Shown: positions 17,193-26,979, counted from the first letter of the stretch. The stretch is 64,000 nucleotides of DNA from AC-32 sp963717725 (GCA_963717725.1 CAVQWS010000019.1:145550-209549), one strand, 5' to 3'. The notes: generated by a model from the sequence alone, not told the origin. Translations and numbers: made by a program.

Positions 17193-17449
17193 TCAAGCGC
17201 CTAACGACGCCGAGCCGCTCTTGCAGAGGTTGTTGCACGTGCCCTGCACGTTGAGGGTCACGTACGTGACCTTGTGGAACGTCCAGAGGCGGTTCTCGAC
17301 GCGGCCCGTCAGCGTACGCGGCTGCCCGGGCCCCAGAGGCCGAGCGCGTACTCGAACTTCTTGTCGTTGCCCTTGTCCTTCTCGGCGACGGCGATGCCCG
17401 CCGCGACCGCGGCCACCGTCAACGCGGCGACCAGGACAAGCCAGAGCCG
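17193..17449 (-). pseudogene. Remnant of a secreted protein, possibly a calcineurin-like phosphoesterase
   Basis: On the minus strand, just downstream of ppk1, a hydrophobic export segment (WLVLVAALTVAAVAAGIAVA) leads into EKDKGNDKKFEYALGLWG. The next conserved block (TGRVENRLWTFHKVTYVTLN then VQGTCNNLC) is in another frame, with the break near 17325-17336. The second block resembles the middle of secreted metallophosphoesterase-like proteins of related actinobacteria. If so, the catalytic metal-binding part between the two blocks is deleted and the C-terminus is missing. No acceptable start codon is present upstream. The family call is from memory and tentative; the broken state is clear. 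Confidence 0.45.
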
Positions 17450-17513
17450 GGTCGGGGAAGAGGGATGGGTTTCGGACCGGAGACGGACCGGTGAGGGTCC
17501 TGTGTCGCGGTGG

Positions 17514-19658
17514 CTAGACCGCGTGCCGGGCCAGCGCGAGCCGCATCATCGCCGCGTGCGTGCCTTCGGCGCCGATCCCCTCTTCCTCGTCCGGGAAGAG
17601 CTGGAGGTACGAGCCGTCGGGCTGCATCTCCCAGGCGTTGCGGCGGTCGACGAGCGAGATGTCGAGGATCTCCCAGAGCCGCGCCCGCAGCCGCCGCTCG
17701 AGGATCGGCACCGCGGTCTCGACGCGCTCGGACAGGTTGCGGTGCATCCAGTCGCCCGAGCCGATCAGGAAGACGCCGTCGAGCGGGTCCTCGGCGCCGC
17801 CGGCGAAGTGGAAGATCCGCGAATGCTCGAGGAAGCGGCCGACGATCGACCGGATGCGGATGTTCTCGGTCAGCACTGGCACCCCCGGGGCCAGGCACGA
17901 GAGGCCGCGGACGATCAGGTCGACGGGGACGCCGGCCTGCGAGGCGCGCGTCAGCAGGAGGCACATCTCCGGGTCTTCGAGCTGGTTCATCTTGCAGACG
18001 ATCCGTGCCGGCCGGCCCGCCCGGTGGTTGTCGATCTCGCGCTGGATCAGCTGGACGAACTGGGTGCGCATCGCCATCGGCGCGACCACGAGCGTCGAGA
18101 ACTCCGGTGTGCGTGATCGGCCCGTGAGGAAGTGGAAGAGCGTCACGACGTCGTCGGTCACGCGCGGGTCGGCGGTGAGTAGCCCGACGTCTTCGTAGAG
18201 CCGGGCCGTGCGCGAGTGGTAGTTGCCCGTCGCCAGGTGTGCGTAGCAGCGCACGCCGTCGCCCTCCTGGCGCACGACGAGCGCGGTCTTTGCGTGCGTC
18301 TTCAGGCCGCTGAGCCCGAACACGACATGGGCGCCGACCTTCTCGAGCTCGCGCGACCAGTGCAGGTTGCGCGCCTCGTCGAAGCGGGCGTTCAGCTCGA
18401 TCACGCACGCGACCTGCTTGCCCGCCTCGGCAGCGCGGATCAACGACTGCACGAACGGCGTGTCGTCGCCGACGCGGTAGACGGTCATCTTGATCGAGAC
18501 CGTCTGCGGGTCGTTAGCCGCCTCGCGAATGAAGCGCTCGACGCCGGCGTCGAAGCTGTCGTACGGCTGGTGGATGAGCACGTCACCGCGCCTGATCGCC
18601 GTGAAGATGTCGCTCTCGACCTGCTCGAGGCCGAGCGGCGGGAGCGGCGACCACGGCGGGTCGCGCAACTCGGGCATCGGCAGCTCGGCGATCTCGAACA
18701 GCGTCGTGTAGTCGAGCATCGCGTTCATCTCGTAGATGTCCTCGGGCGCCAGCGAGAAGCGGGAGCGCAGCTCGGCCACCATCTCGGGATCGGCGTTCGG
18801 CTGGAGCTCGAGGCGGACGACGGGCTCGAAGCGCCGCTGCTGGAGCTCGAGCTCGACCATGTCGCGCTTGCTGAGACCGTTGTCGTCGAGCTCGACCTCG
18901 GCGTCGCGGCAGACGCGGAACTGGCTCCCGCTCTCGATCACCATTCCCGGGAAGAGCTTCTGGGCGTTCGCGGCGATCACCTCGTCCAGGCCGACGAACA
19001 CGCGCTCGGGGGAACGCACTCCCGCCCGCACCCGCAGCCACTGGTACACCTCGCGCGGCACCTTGACGCGCACGAGCACCGACTCGCCACTGACCGGGTC
19101 GCCGAGCCGGAACGCGTACGAGGTAGACAGGTTCGAGACGTAGGGGAACGGATGCGCCGCGTCGAGGCTGAGCGGGGTTAGCACCGGCGAGATGCGCTTG
19201 TCGAAAACCTCGGAAGCCTCGGCCTGCTGCTCGGGCGTCAGTTGCTCCCAGGTGTGCAGGTACACGCCGTGTTCGGCCAGGCGCGGCCGGAGCACGTCGC
19301 GGTAGCAGGCCGACTCCTGCTCGAGCATGGCCATGATCCGCTCGCGGACCAGCAGGAAGAGGTCACGCTGCTCCTGCCCGGCGTGACTCTCGTCACCGGG
19401 CGCCGGGCGGATCAGTGCCATCCGCTTCATGAAGAACTCGTCCAGGTTGGACGAGAAGATCGCGAGGAACTTGACCCGCTCGAGCAGCGGCGTCCGCTCG
19501 TCGAGCGCCTCCTGGAGCACACGCCGGTTGAACTCGAGCCAGCTCAGGTCGCGGTCGACCGCGGCGGCGCCGAGCCCGCGCGCCGGCGCGACCGACGAGA
19601 CGGCCAGGTCTGCCACCGCCTCGGGCGTACCGACGGGGAAGACCGGGTTCGCGCTCAT
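17514..19658 (-). CDS. ppk1: Polyphosphate kinase 1
   Basis: 714 aa, full length. Reversible transfer of ATP gamma-phosphate to polyphosphate. N-terminal domain DRDLSWLEFNRRVLQEALDE, then SSNLDEFFMKRMA. The catalytic domains show IELNARFDEARNLHWSREL, LKTHAKTALVVR with the autophosphorylated His, ATGNYHSRTARLYEDVGLLT, the NQLEDPEM and RGLSCLAPGVP segments, and the GSGDWMHRNL phospholipase-D-like end. ATG at 19658; GTG at 19667 is in frame. It is followed on the same strand by a degenerate secreted-protein remnant and the BNR protein. Confidence 0.96.
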   Translation of the reverse strand: MSANPVFPVGTPEAVADLAVSSVAPARGLGAAAVDRDLSWLEFNRRVLQEALDERTPLLERVKFLAIFSSNLDEFFMKRMALIRPAPGDESHAGQEQRDLFLLVRERIMAMLEQESACYRDVLRPRLAEHGVYLHTWEQLTPEQQAEASEVFDKRISPVLTPLSLDAAHPFPYVSNLSTSYAFRLGDPVSGESVLVRVKVPREVYQWLRVRAGVRSPERVFVGLDEVIAANAQKLFPGMVIESGSQFRVCRDAEVELDDNGLSKRDMVELELQQRRFEPVVRLELQPNADPEMVAELRSRFSLAPEDIYEMNAMLDYTTLFEIAELPMPELRDPPWSPLPPLGLEQVESDIFTAIRRGDVLIHQPYDSFDAGVERFIREAANDPQTVSIKMTVYRVGDDTPFVQSLIRAAEAGKQVACVIELNARFDEARNLHWSRELEKVGAHVVFGLSGLKTHAKTALVVRQEGDGVRCYAHLATGNYHSRTARLYEDVGLLTADPRVTDDVVTLFHFLTGRSRTPEFSTLVVAPMAMRTQFVQLIQREIDNHRAGRPARIVCKMNQLEDPEMCLLLTRASQAGVPVDLIVRGLSCLAPGVPVLTENIRIRSIVGRFLEHSRIFHFAGGAEDPLDGVFLIGSGDWMHRNLSERVETAVPILERRLRARLWEILDISLVDRRNAWEMQPDGSYLQLFPDEEEGIGAEGTHAAMMRLALARHAV

Positions 19659-19795
19659 GGAAAGCACAATAGTCCGCGCAACGAGCCGCGGTGTTTGCAG
19701 GATGTTTTTCGGCTCCCGGCCGGAAACAGGCCCGCTAGCCGCTCAGCGCGAGCCCGGCGCCTCTCGCGTCTCCGGAGCTTGGGGCGTTACCCTTG

Positions 19796-21604
19796 CTAGA
19801 CCGGAGCCGGCAACGGCTCCGCGGGCAGCTCGAAGGCGAAGATCGTGCCCTTGCCAGGCTCCGACTCGACCCAGATGCGCCCGTGCATCGACTGGACGAG
19901 TTCGCGGCAGATGTAAAGGCCGAGGCCCGTTCCGCCGATGCCCCGCCGCTGGTCGGGATCCAGCCGGTAGAACTTGTCGAAGATCCGCTCGTGCTCGCCC
20001 ACCGGGATGCCGAGACCATGATCCTCGACGGTGAAGCGAAGCCGGTCGCCCGCTGCTGCGAGTCCCACCTCAATCCGCCCCCCGGACGGCGAGTACTTGA
20101 TCGCGTTGTCGAGCAAATTGAGCAGCACCTGGCGCGTGCGCTCACCATCGCCGTGCGCCTTCGGCACGACCGTCGGCACGACAACGTCGATCGTCGTCTC
20201 CTCCCCCACCCGTGACTGCCCAACCGTCACGACTCCCCGCACCAGCTCCTCTGGGTCAAACGTGTCCGCGACCACGCGGAGCGAGCCGCTGTCGAGTTGG
20301 CCCGCCACCAGGATCTCCTCGACGAGATTGGCGAGACGGTTTGACTGTTCGGCGATCATCTCGAGGAGATCGTCCTGAGTCTGTGCCGGCAAGTCGTGCT
20401 CCCTTAGCGTCAGAGCGGCGCCGTGCAACGAGGCGAGCGGCGTCCTGAGCTCGTGCGAGATCGTCGCCACGAACTGCGAGCGGAGGTCCTCGAGTCGGCG
20501 GTCGTGAGTCGCGTCGCGGAAGGCGTAGACCGTGTCGTTGTCGAGCGCCACGGCCACGATCGAGAGCCAGAGCTCGCGGCCTCCCACCTCGACCGGGACG
20601 GTCTCCGCACTCGAGGGGCCGTCCGTCTCCCCGGGTCGATCCGCCACAGGCACGAACGTCGCGATCGTCGTCCAGCCCGGAATCGCTTCCTCCGCACGAC
20701 GGCCGCGCACCTCCTCGGCCCGGAGGCCCGTGATCGCCTCGGCAGCCTGGTTCCAGAGCTGCACGACCCCGTCATGGTCGACGACGAACACGCCGTCGCC
20801 GAGACGCGCGAGCACGCGCTGTGCCTGATCTCGCTGCAGCCTCGAGAGCCGGGTGCGCGCGATCGCAGGAGCCACGGCGTACGCGGTCACCAGGAACGCA
20901 CCGATGAGGCCGAGGCCCAGGCCGATCACCCGCCAACGGACGTCGTTGGCCGCAGCCGCGATCTCCGATCGCTTGCGCACCGTGATCAGAGCCGGCGCAG
21001 CTCGCTGCTCTCCGAGGGGTAGGGCAACCGCTCGGTATTCGAGCCCCTGCATCCGAAGGTCGGCTGCCTTTCCCGCCTTTGGGCGCGATCGAACTCGCCC
21101 AACACCGTCCTCGCGAATGAGCCGATGGTCGACTACGAAACCAAGACCGCCGTCGGAAAGACCTGCTTCGTCAGCGATAGTCCGGACGAGGGGCCGACCA
21201 AATGGGGGGACGACGAAGACACGCCCGATCGTCCTTTCACCGCCGATGACGTCGACGCGCGCGCTTACCTTCCGTCCATGCAAGCCCCCGGCCGACCCGC
21301 GCGCGAGCATGATCCACGGGTGCCCTTGCTCGATTGCCCGGAGCGCACGCTCGTCGCTCTGAGCGAACGCGCGCGCGACCCGTCTGGTGCGTGCGAGCCG
21401 GTCGGCGGTGCGACGCGCGTCGCGTAGATGCCTCGCATACACCGAAGCACCGGAGTTCAGGTCCCGGACGAGCTCTTGGTCGGCGTTGTTCCGCTCGCGC
21501 TTGGCCGCCAGTCCGCCAAACGTCCAGACGGCGACCGCGAGCGGGAGCGCCAGGAGCAGGAGACCCGCGGCGAGCCGCAGACGGCCGCTGGCGGCGCGCC
21601 CTAT
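19796..21604 (-). CDS. Membrane sensor histidine kinase with PAS domain
   Basis: About 602 aa if read from just after the upstream gene. TM1 (LRLAAGLLLLALPLAVAVW), a periplasmic sensor of about 165 residues, and TM2 (VIGLGLGLIGAFLVTAYAVA). These are followed by a PAS domain (RVLARLGDGVFVVDHDGVVQ), HisKA with the phospho-His in FVATISHELRTPLASL, and HATPase_c with NLLDNAIKYSPSGG, DHGLGIP and GTGLGLYICREL. No ATG, GTG or TTG precedes TM1 in frame after the upstream stop. Options are a CTG at 21580, an ATA at 21604 overlapping that stop, or a frame error at the junction, so the start given here is provisional. No response regulator gene is adjacent. Confidence 0.82.
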   Translation of the reverse strand: MGRAASGRLRLAAGLLLLALPLAVAVWTFGGLAAKRERNNADQELVRDLNSGASVYARHLRDARRTADRLARTRRVARAFAQSDERALRAIEQGHPWIMLARGSAGGLHGRKVSARVDVIGGERTIGRVFVVPPFGRPLVRTIADEAGLSDGGLGFVVDHRLIREDGVGRVRSRPKAGKAADLRMQGLEYRAVALPLGEQRAAPALITVRKRSEIAAAANDVRWRVIGLGLGLIGAFLVTAYAVAPAIARTRLSRLQRDQAQRVLARLGDGVFVVDHDGVVQLWNQAAEAITGLRAEEVRGRRAEEAIPGWTTIATFVPVADRPGETDGPSSAETVPVEVGGRELWLSIVAVALDNDTVYAFRDATHDRRLEDLRSQFVATISHELRTPLASLHGAALTLREHDLPAQTQDDLLEMIAEQSNRLANLVEEILVAGQLDSGSLRVVADTFDPEELVRGVVTVGQSRVGEETTIDVVVPTVVPKAHGDGERTRQVLLNLLDNAIKYSPSGGRIEVGLAAAGDRLRFTVEDHGLGIPVGEHERIFDKFYRLDPDQRRGIGGTGLGLYICRELVQSMHGRIWVESEPGKGTIFAFELPAEPLPAPV

Positions 21605-22245
21605 TTCTTGCCCCCCTTGTGGTCGTTCCCACCGCCGTTCACCTTCGGAGGCGTAGTGGGCACAGACGATGGCGCGGTCGGCGCCTTCTTCCCGTGTCCG
21701 CGTGGGAGTCCGTGGTGGTGCTCGCTCGAGCGCCCGAATGCCTTTCCGTGACCGTGCGCACGGGGCACCGGCGCGCCGGCAGTCGACTTCCGCGCACGGC
21801 CGTGGCCGTGGCCGCGCGCCTTGCTCGTTGCCGTCGTCGCGCTGCTGAAGGGCAGCTGCGTCGTGTCCGGCGCCGCGGGCGTGGCCGGTGTTGCCGCCTG
21901 CGGGTGAGCGAAGGGTGCGCGCTCGACGACCCCCCTCTGAGCGCGGCGGTGTGCCCTGTGCGCCTTGGTCGCTACTTGTCGCCGGTGCGGCACGACATGC
22001 TCGGGCCGCGTAGCGGCGAGCTGCGCGGAGGAGGCGGCCTTGCGGACTGGCTCCGAAGTGCGCTTGGCAACGGGAGCCGGGAGATCCGCAGCTACGCGTC
22101 CGGCAGCCCCGCCGATCACGGCTAACAACGGTGTCGGCTCGCCCTGGACCCGGGCGCCGGAGAGCAGGAACGCCGAGAGCGATATCCCCAGCGCCGCAAC
22201 GAAGATGGCGGGGACAGTCGGCGACAGGTGAGCGAACGCCTTCAT
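21601..22245 (-). CDS. Secreted His/Gly/Pro-rich protein of unknown function
   Basis: 214 aa. A signal peptide (FAHLSPTVPAIFVAALGISL) is followed by a low-complexity basic chain. It has many HGHG/HRR elements such as RGHGHGRARK and PRAHGHGKAFG, and SSEHHHGLPRGHGKK. It ends in GGGNDHKGGKK right at the start region of the histidine kinase. The histidine clusters could bind metal ions, and the context suggests it might feed the sensor domain of the kinase. Both are inference. ATG at 22245 gives a clean signal peptide. Confidence 0.65.
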   Translation of the reverse strand: MKAFAHLSPTVPAIFVAALGISLSAFLLSGARVQGEPTPLLAVIGGAAGRVAADLPAPVAKRTSEPVRKAASSAQLAATRPEHVVPHRRQVATKAHRAHRRAQRGVVERAPFAHPQAATPATPAAPDTTQLPFSSATTATSKARGHGHGRARKSTAGAPVPRAHGHGKAFGRSSEHHHGLPRGHGKKAPTAPSSVPTTPPKVNGGGNDHKGGKK

Positions 22246-22407
22246 GTTCGAGTATTGGCAGTGGCGGTCGTCCGCTGAGGGCGAACGCAGCTTCGCCAAA
22301 CATAGCGCGGAACCCGCCGCTTCTCTACCATTCCTGCCGAATTCTCCACCCGCGCATCGAGTCCTGGTCGAACTGGGGCATCGACAGAAAGCCCGGTTAG
22401 CGACGGC

Positions 22408-22440
22408 GAAAAACAGAAAAGGCCCTGTTTCCAGGGCCTT
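22408..22440 (-). terminator. Intrinsic terminator after tRNA-Ala
   Basis: Nine-base-pair stem (AAGGCCCTG / CAGGGCCTT) with a four-base loop, followed in the minus direction by TTTTCTGTTTTT. It lies a few bases downstream of the tRNA-Ala 3' end and is a textbook rho-independent terminator. Confidence 0.85.
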
Positions 22441-22445
22441 CGAAG

Positions 22446-22519
<74 letters not shown>

Positions 22520-22565
22520 GGGCGGGCAAAGTGTAGCCGCCTCAGATGGCGGTAGCCTGGCGCCG

Positions 22566-23876
22566 CTAGTTCGTGGTGGCGATGACTCGCTTCGGGCCGA
22601 GCGGCGGGCCCTCGCAGTCGGCACGGCCCTCGATCGCGGTCATTCCGGGCAGGAACAGCGCCGCGAGCGTGATCGCCGCGCCCAAGAGGCCGGCGCCGAT
22701 GAGCGTGGCGCGCACCCCAAGCGCGGCCGCGACCGGCGCGGTCAGCGCGAACGAGATCGGCAGCAGGCCGATAGAGATCAGCCAATCCAGGCTCGAGACG
22801 CGGCCGAGCATCGAGCTCGGCACGTGGCGCTGCTTGATCGTCGCCCAGACGATCGTCCCGGCGGTCTCGAGCGCGTTGAAGACGAGGCACGCGACCATCA
22901 GCTGCCACGCCGCGGTTGCGAGCCCGTACCCGGCAACCGCGAGCGTCGCGAGCGTCCATGTCGCGTACATCACGCTGACGTCACGGCGCGGGTGGCCGCG
23001 CTGGCCCATCAGCACCGCCGCTCCGATCGCGCCGACACCGCCGGCCGCGAAGACGAGCCCGAGGTCGCGCGCCGACGCGTGCAGCTCGTTCTTGACCACG
23101 TACGGCAGCAGCACCTCGCTAGGGCCGAGGAAGACGAGGTAGGCCGCGGCTGCACTCGCAAGCGTCCCCCAGAGCCAGACGCGGCGGCGGATGAAGGCGA
23201 ACCCCTCGCGCAGGGCGGCGCCGTGGGAGCCGTGCTCTGAGCTGACGGCCGGCCGCGAGCGTATCGCGATAACGGCGAGCGCCGAGGCCGCGAAAGAGGC
23301 CGCGTCGACGGCGAACGCCAGGCCCGTACCCACGGCGACGAGCCAGCCGCCGAGCAGCGGCCCGACCAGCCGCAGCGCGATTGGTCGCACAAGCTGGTCG
23401 AGCGAGTTGGCTGCTGCGAGGTCGTCGGGTGGCAGCAGGTCGGGGACGATCGCCTCGAAGGCCGGCGTGAAAAACGCAGTCCCGCAGCCGTAAAGGGCTA
23501 CCAGCGCGACGAGCTGCCACAGCTGGAGCGCGTCGGCGAAGACCAGCACGGCGAGACAGGTGACTGCGACGGCGCGCACGACGTCGGCCCACAGCATCAG
23601 GAGCCGCCGGTCGTGGCGGTCGCTGAGGACACCGCCGAGCAAGAGGAACACCACCGTCGGAATGGTCATCCCGATACCGACGATCGACAGCGCTGCGGGC
23701 GCGTTCCAGAGAACGTACGCCTCCCAAGCGATCGCAATCAGGAAGATTCCGTCGCCGATGAGCGAGACGGCCATTCCGCTCCAGAGCACGCGGAAGTCGC
23801 GATGTCTGAGTGGCGCCAGCAGGCGCGCGCGCTCGAAACCGCCTGGGCGGTCGAGCGCCTCGTGACTATGCTGCAT
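22566..23876 (-). CDS. Major facilitator superfamily transporter (MFS_3/enterobactin-exporter type)
   Basis: 436 aa with about 12 membrane segments. N-terminal LLAPLRHRDFRVLWSGMAVS and SLIGDGIFLIAIAWEAYVLW fit the MFS_3 subfamily. The motif-A loop is GGVLSDRHDRRLLML between TM2 and TM3. LYGCGTAFFTPAFEAIVPDL and LPPDDLAAANSLDQLVRPIA are also family hallmarks. Related members export siderophores or drugs, but no substrate can be assigned. ATG at 23876 overlaps the last 11 bases of the GGDEF-EAL gene, so it is translationally coupled as the last gene of the minus-strand chain. Confidence 0.88.
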   Translation of the reverse strand: MQHSHEALDRPGGFERARLLAPLRHRDFRVLWSGMAVSLIGDGIFLIAIAWEAYVLWNAPAALSIVGIGMTIPTVVFLLLGGVLSDRHDRRLLMLWADVVRAVAVTCLAVLVFADALQLWQLVALVALYGCGTAFFTPAFEAIVPDLLPPDDLAAANSLDQLVRPIALRLVGPLLGGWLVAVGTGLAFAVDAASFAASALAVIAIRSRPAVSSEHGSHGAALREGFAFIRRRVWLWGTLASAAAAYLVFLGPSEVLLPYVVKNELHASARDLGLVFAAGGVGAIGAAVLMGQRGHPRRDVSVMYATWTLATLAVAGYGLATAAWQLMVACLVFNALETAGTIVWATIKQRHVPSSMLGRVSSLDWLISIGLLPISFALTAPVAAALGVRATLIGAGLLGAAITLAALFLPGMTAIEGRADCEGPPLGPKRVIATTN

Positions 23877-26800
23877 TGCTCGTCGCGTCGAGGTCGGCGT
23901 CGGACCATTCCGGCCGGCCTGCGAGGAACGCGGCGAGATCCGAGCTCGGCATCGGACGCGCGAAGAGGAAACCCTGGCCGATCTCGCAGCCGAGGTCGTG
24001 CAGCGACTGCTCCTGCTCGGGAAGCTCGATCCCCTCCGCCACGACGTCGAGCTCGAGGCTCGCGCCGAGCGCGATGATCGCCGACTGCAGCGCAACGTTC
24101 TCGCCGGAGCCGACGAACGAGCGGTCCATCTTCAGGATGTCGACCGGGAAGCGGCTCAGGTAGCTCAGCGAGGAGTAGCCCGTGCCGAAGTCGTCCATCG
24201 CGAGCCGCACGCCTAGCGCCTTCAGGTCGTCGAGGCGCTGAACCGCGAAGTCGGTGTCGGACATCATCACCGACTCGGTGATCTCGAGCACGAGCGACTC
24301 CGGCGGGAGCCCGCTCGTCTCGAGCGCGCAGCGCACGTCGGAGACGATCGAGTCCGACTGCAGCTGACGAACCGAGAGGTTGACGCTGATCGCGAGCGGT
24401 TCGGCGCGCTCGAAACGATTCTGAAGCTCCACGCCCTCGCGGCAGGCCTCGTTCAGGACCCAGCGGCCCATCGCGATGATCAGGCCGGTCTCCTCGGCGA
24501 GCGGGATGAACTGGTTCGGCGGGATCGTCCCGCGCGTCGGGTGCTGCCAGCGCAGCAGCGCCTCGACACCGATGATCTCGTGCCCCTCGAGGCGCACGAC
24601 CGGCTGGTAGTGCAGCACCAGCTGGTCGGCCTCGATCGCATTCTGGAGCTCGGCGCGCAGCTCGAGCCGCTCGACGACGCGCTCGTGCATCGCGGGCTCG
24701 AAGACTCGGTAGCTGCCCTTGCTGTCGCGCTTCGCCATGTACATCGCGACGTCCGCGTTGCGCAGCAGCTCTGCCGCCTCGGGGACCGAGTCCTCGCGGT
24801 CGATGAGGCAGATGCCGATGCTCGCGCGCGGGAAGACCTGCTTGCCGTCGATCTCGTACGCGAGCTCGAGCGCGTGCAGGATCCGCGCTGCGGCGTCTGC
24901 GGCCTGGGCCGAGTCGTTGACGCTTTCGAGCAGGACGGCGAACTCGTCGCCGCCAAAGCGGGCAACCGTGTCGGTCGGCCGCACCGCGATCCGCAGGCGG
25001 CGCGCAACCTCCTGGAGCACGGAGTCGCCGGCGGCGTGCCCGAGGCTGTCGTTCACGGTCTTGAAGTCGTCGAGGTCGATGAAGACGACGGCGATGTCCG
25101 GGAAGCCGCGCTGCGAGCGCATCAGGGCGTGTTCGACGCGGTCGGAGAAGAGCGCGCGGTTCGCGAGTCCCGTGACCGGATCGTGGAAGGCCTGGTGGGC
25201 GAGCTGGTCCTCAAACTCCTTCCGCTCGCTGACGTCGCGGCTGTTCAGCACGATCCCTCGGACGTGCTCGTCGTGCAGCAGGTCCGTGTGCTGCACTTCG
25301 AAGCGAAGGCTGGTGCCGTTCTTGTGCGTCAGCGCGCATTCGAGCGTGTGCGCCTCGCTGCTGCCGCTGCCATCGCCGGCGATCAGCCGTCGCAGCCGCG
25401 GGCGATCGGTTTCGCTCAGGAGCCAGTCGAACTGGGTCCCCTCGATCTCCTCGGCGGCGTAACCGAGCACCCGCTCGACCGAGGGGCTCTGGTAAGTGAC
25501 GACGCCGTGCGCGTCGAGCACCGTGATCAGGTCGCTCGAGTGCGCGACGAGGGAGCGGAAGCGCGCCTCGCTCTGGCGGCGGTGGAGGTCGGCCGCGAGC
25601 GACGCGCCCTCGACTGCCAGCGAGACCTGGAGGCCCAGGGCCTCGAACGAGTTAGCCACCTCCTCGGATACCCCGCTGTTCGAGTTGGCGACCAGGAGGC
25701 CGCGGACCTCGGAGCGGATCGAGAGGGGAGTCAGCATCACGGTGTGTCCGCCCTCGAAGCGGAGCTCGTTGCGCACCTCTCGCGGGAGCTCGAAGTACGG
25801 GATCCGCACGCGGCCCGCGTTCGCCTGCAGCCAGCCGAAGGTCGGCTCGGTCAGCGGCCAGTCGGAGTCCTGGGACGACGCGGCGACGACCGGGCCGGCG
25901 TCCCTGAGTAGCGCCAGATGGACGCAGAGATCCTCGCCCAGAAGCCGGCGCACACCGGCAATCGCAGCCTCGTAGATCTGCTCGTAGCCCGCAGCACCGA
26001 CGAGCTCGGCACCGGCCACTCGTAGGGTGCGCTCGCGCGAGACGATCCGCTCCTCCTGTCGTACCAGGCCGGCCATCCTGATCACGACGAGGAGGAAGAG
26101 GACCGCGGAGGCGACGATCAGAACCAGGACGTCGGGGTTCCCGAGTGACTGGAAGACGCGTATCGACGGAGCGATCAGGCACGCCGCGCCGAGCAGCGCG
26201 AGCCGGAGCGAGGTCAGGCGCGGCCGCGAGTCGGTGGCCGGCTCCTCGAGCACGCGCATCGACGGGTGCAGGGCGGCGGCGCCCCAGAGGACGTAGTACG
26301 AAATCCAGCCGAGGTCGTAGATCAGCTGGCTGTGGTTGTACGTGCCTTTGAGCAGCGCGAGGTTGTACGCCGAGTCGGTGGCGAGGAGGCAGACGATGCT
26401 CGAGGAGAGCAGGTAGAAGGCGGGCGCGCGCTTGCCGGCGTCGACCGCAAGGCGGATCGCGGCGGCCAGCAGCAGCACGTCGCCCAGCGGGTAGGCGATC
26501 GACACGGCCTTGCCAAGCCACGAGATGTCGCCCAGGTGGATGTTCGGGGCGATCAAGAACACCCACGAGAGCAGGCCGATTCCGATCGTGAGGATCAGCG
26601 CGTCGACCACGGCGGCCGAGTCGCGCCTCGGGTTACGGCGCCGGACGAGCACCAGCAGCCCGGCCATCAGCACCGGGTAGACGGCCAGGTAGAGCGCGTC
26701 ACCGAGCGACGGGAACGATGCGTTCGGGTTGCTGTAGGTGTAGACGTCGCCGCCGAAGAACAGGAACTGACCGCCCGCGAACAGCCACCAGGCGACCTTG

Positions 26801-26979
26801 GCCTTCGGGTCGTGCATCCGGATGCCGGCGACGATTGCGACGACGCCCGAGAAGCCGAGCGCGTTGATCAACGGTCCGGAGCCCTTGAACGGCGGCACGA
26901 ACATGTACAGGGCGGCGAGCACACCCGCGGCTGCGCCGTACCACCACCACGTGTTGTCCCGCCACGTGCGCGGAGACAT
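23866..26979 (-). CDS. Membrane GGDEF-EAL protein (c-di-GMP cyclase/phosphodiesterase)
   Basis: 1,037 aa. About nine N-terminal membrane helices (residues 10-310), a GAF-like region (about 320-470), a PAS domain (SLVAHSSDLITVLDAHGVVT), GGDEF and EAL. GGDEF: VARFGGDEFAVLLES with the RPTD inhibitory site five residues upstream. EAL: GVEALLRWQHP, SVNLSVRQLQ, LEITESVMM, AMDDFGTGYSSL, LKMDRSFV and VVAEGIE, so all metal and catalytic residues I can check are present. Both activities are therefore possible. Its ATG overlaps the stop of the oxoamine synthase gene (TGATG). Confidence 0.93.
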   Translation of the reverse strand: MSPRTWRDNTWWWYGAAAGVLAALYMFVPPFKGSGPLINALGFSGVVAIVAGIRMHDPKAKVAWWLFAGGQFLFFGGDVYTYSNPNASFPSLGDALYLAVYPVLMAGLLVLVRRRNPRRDSAAVVDALILTIGIGLLSWVFLIAPNIHLGDISWLGKAVSIAYPLGDVLLLAAAIRLAVDAGKRAPAFYLLSSSIVCLLATDSAYNLALLKGTYNHSQLIYDLGWISYYVLWGAAALHPSMRVLEEPATDSRPRLTSLRLALLGAACLIAPSIRVFQSLGNPDVLVLIVASAVLFLLVVIRMAGLVRQEERIVSRERTLRVAGAELVGAAGYEQIYEAAIAGVRRLLGEDLCVHLALLRDAGPVVAASSQDSDWPLTEPTFGWLQANAGRVRIPYFELPREVRNELRFEGGHTVMLTPLSIRSEVRGLLVANSNSGVSEEVANSFEALGLQVSLAVEGASLAADLHRRQSEARFRSLVAHSSDLITVLDAHGVVTYQSPSVERVLGYAAEEIEGTQFDWLLSETDRPRLRRLIAGDGSGSSEAHTLECALTHKNGTSLRFEVQHTDLLHDEHVRGIVLNSRDVSERKEFEDQLAHQAFHDPVTGLANRALFSDRVEHALMRSQRGFPDIAVVFIDLDDFKTVNDSLGHAAGDSVLQEVARRLRIAVRPTDTVARFGGDEFAVLLESVNDSAQAADAAARILHALELAYEIDGKQVFPRASIGICLIDREDSVPEAAELLRNADVAMYMAKRDSKGSYRVFEPAMHERVVERLELRAELQNAIEADQLVLHYQPVVRLEGHEIIGVEALLRWQHPTRGTIPPNQFIPLAEETGLIIAMGRWVLNEACREGVELQNRFERAEPLAISVNLSVRQLQSDSIVSDVRCALETSGLPPESLVLEITESVMMSDTDFAVQRLDDLKALGVRLAMDDFGTGYSSLSYLSRFPVDILKMDRSFVGSGENVALQSAIIALGASLELDVVAEGIELPEQEQSLHDLGCEIGQGFLFARPMPSSDLAAFLAGRPEWSDADLDATSNAA

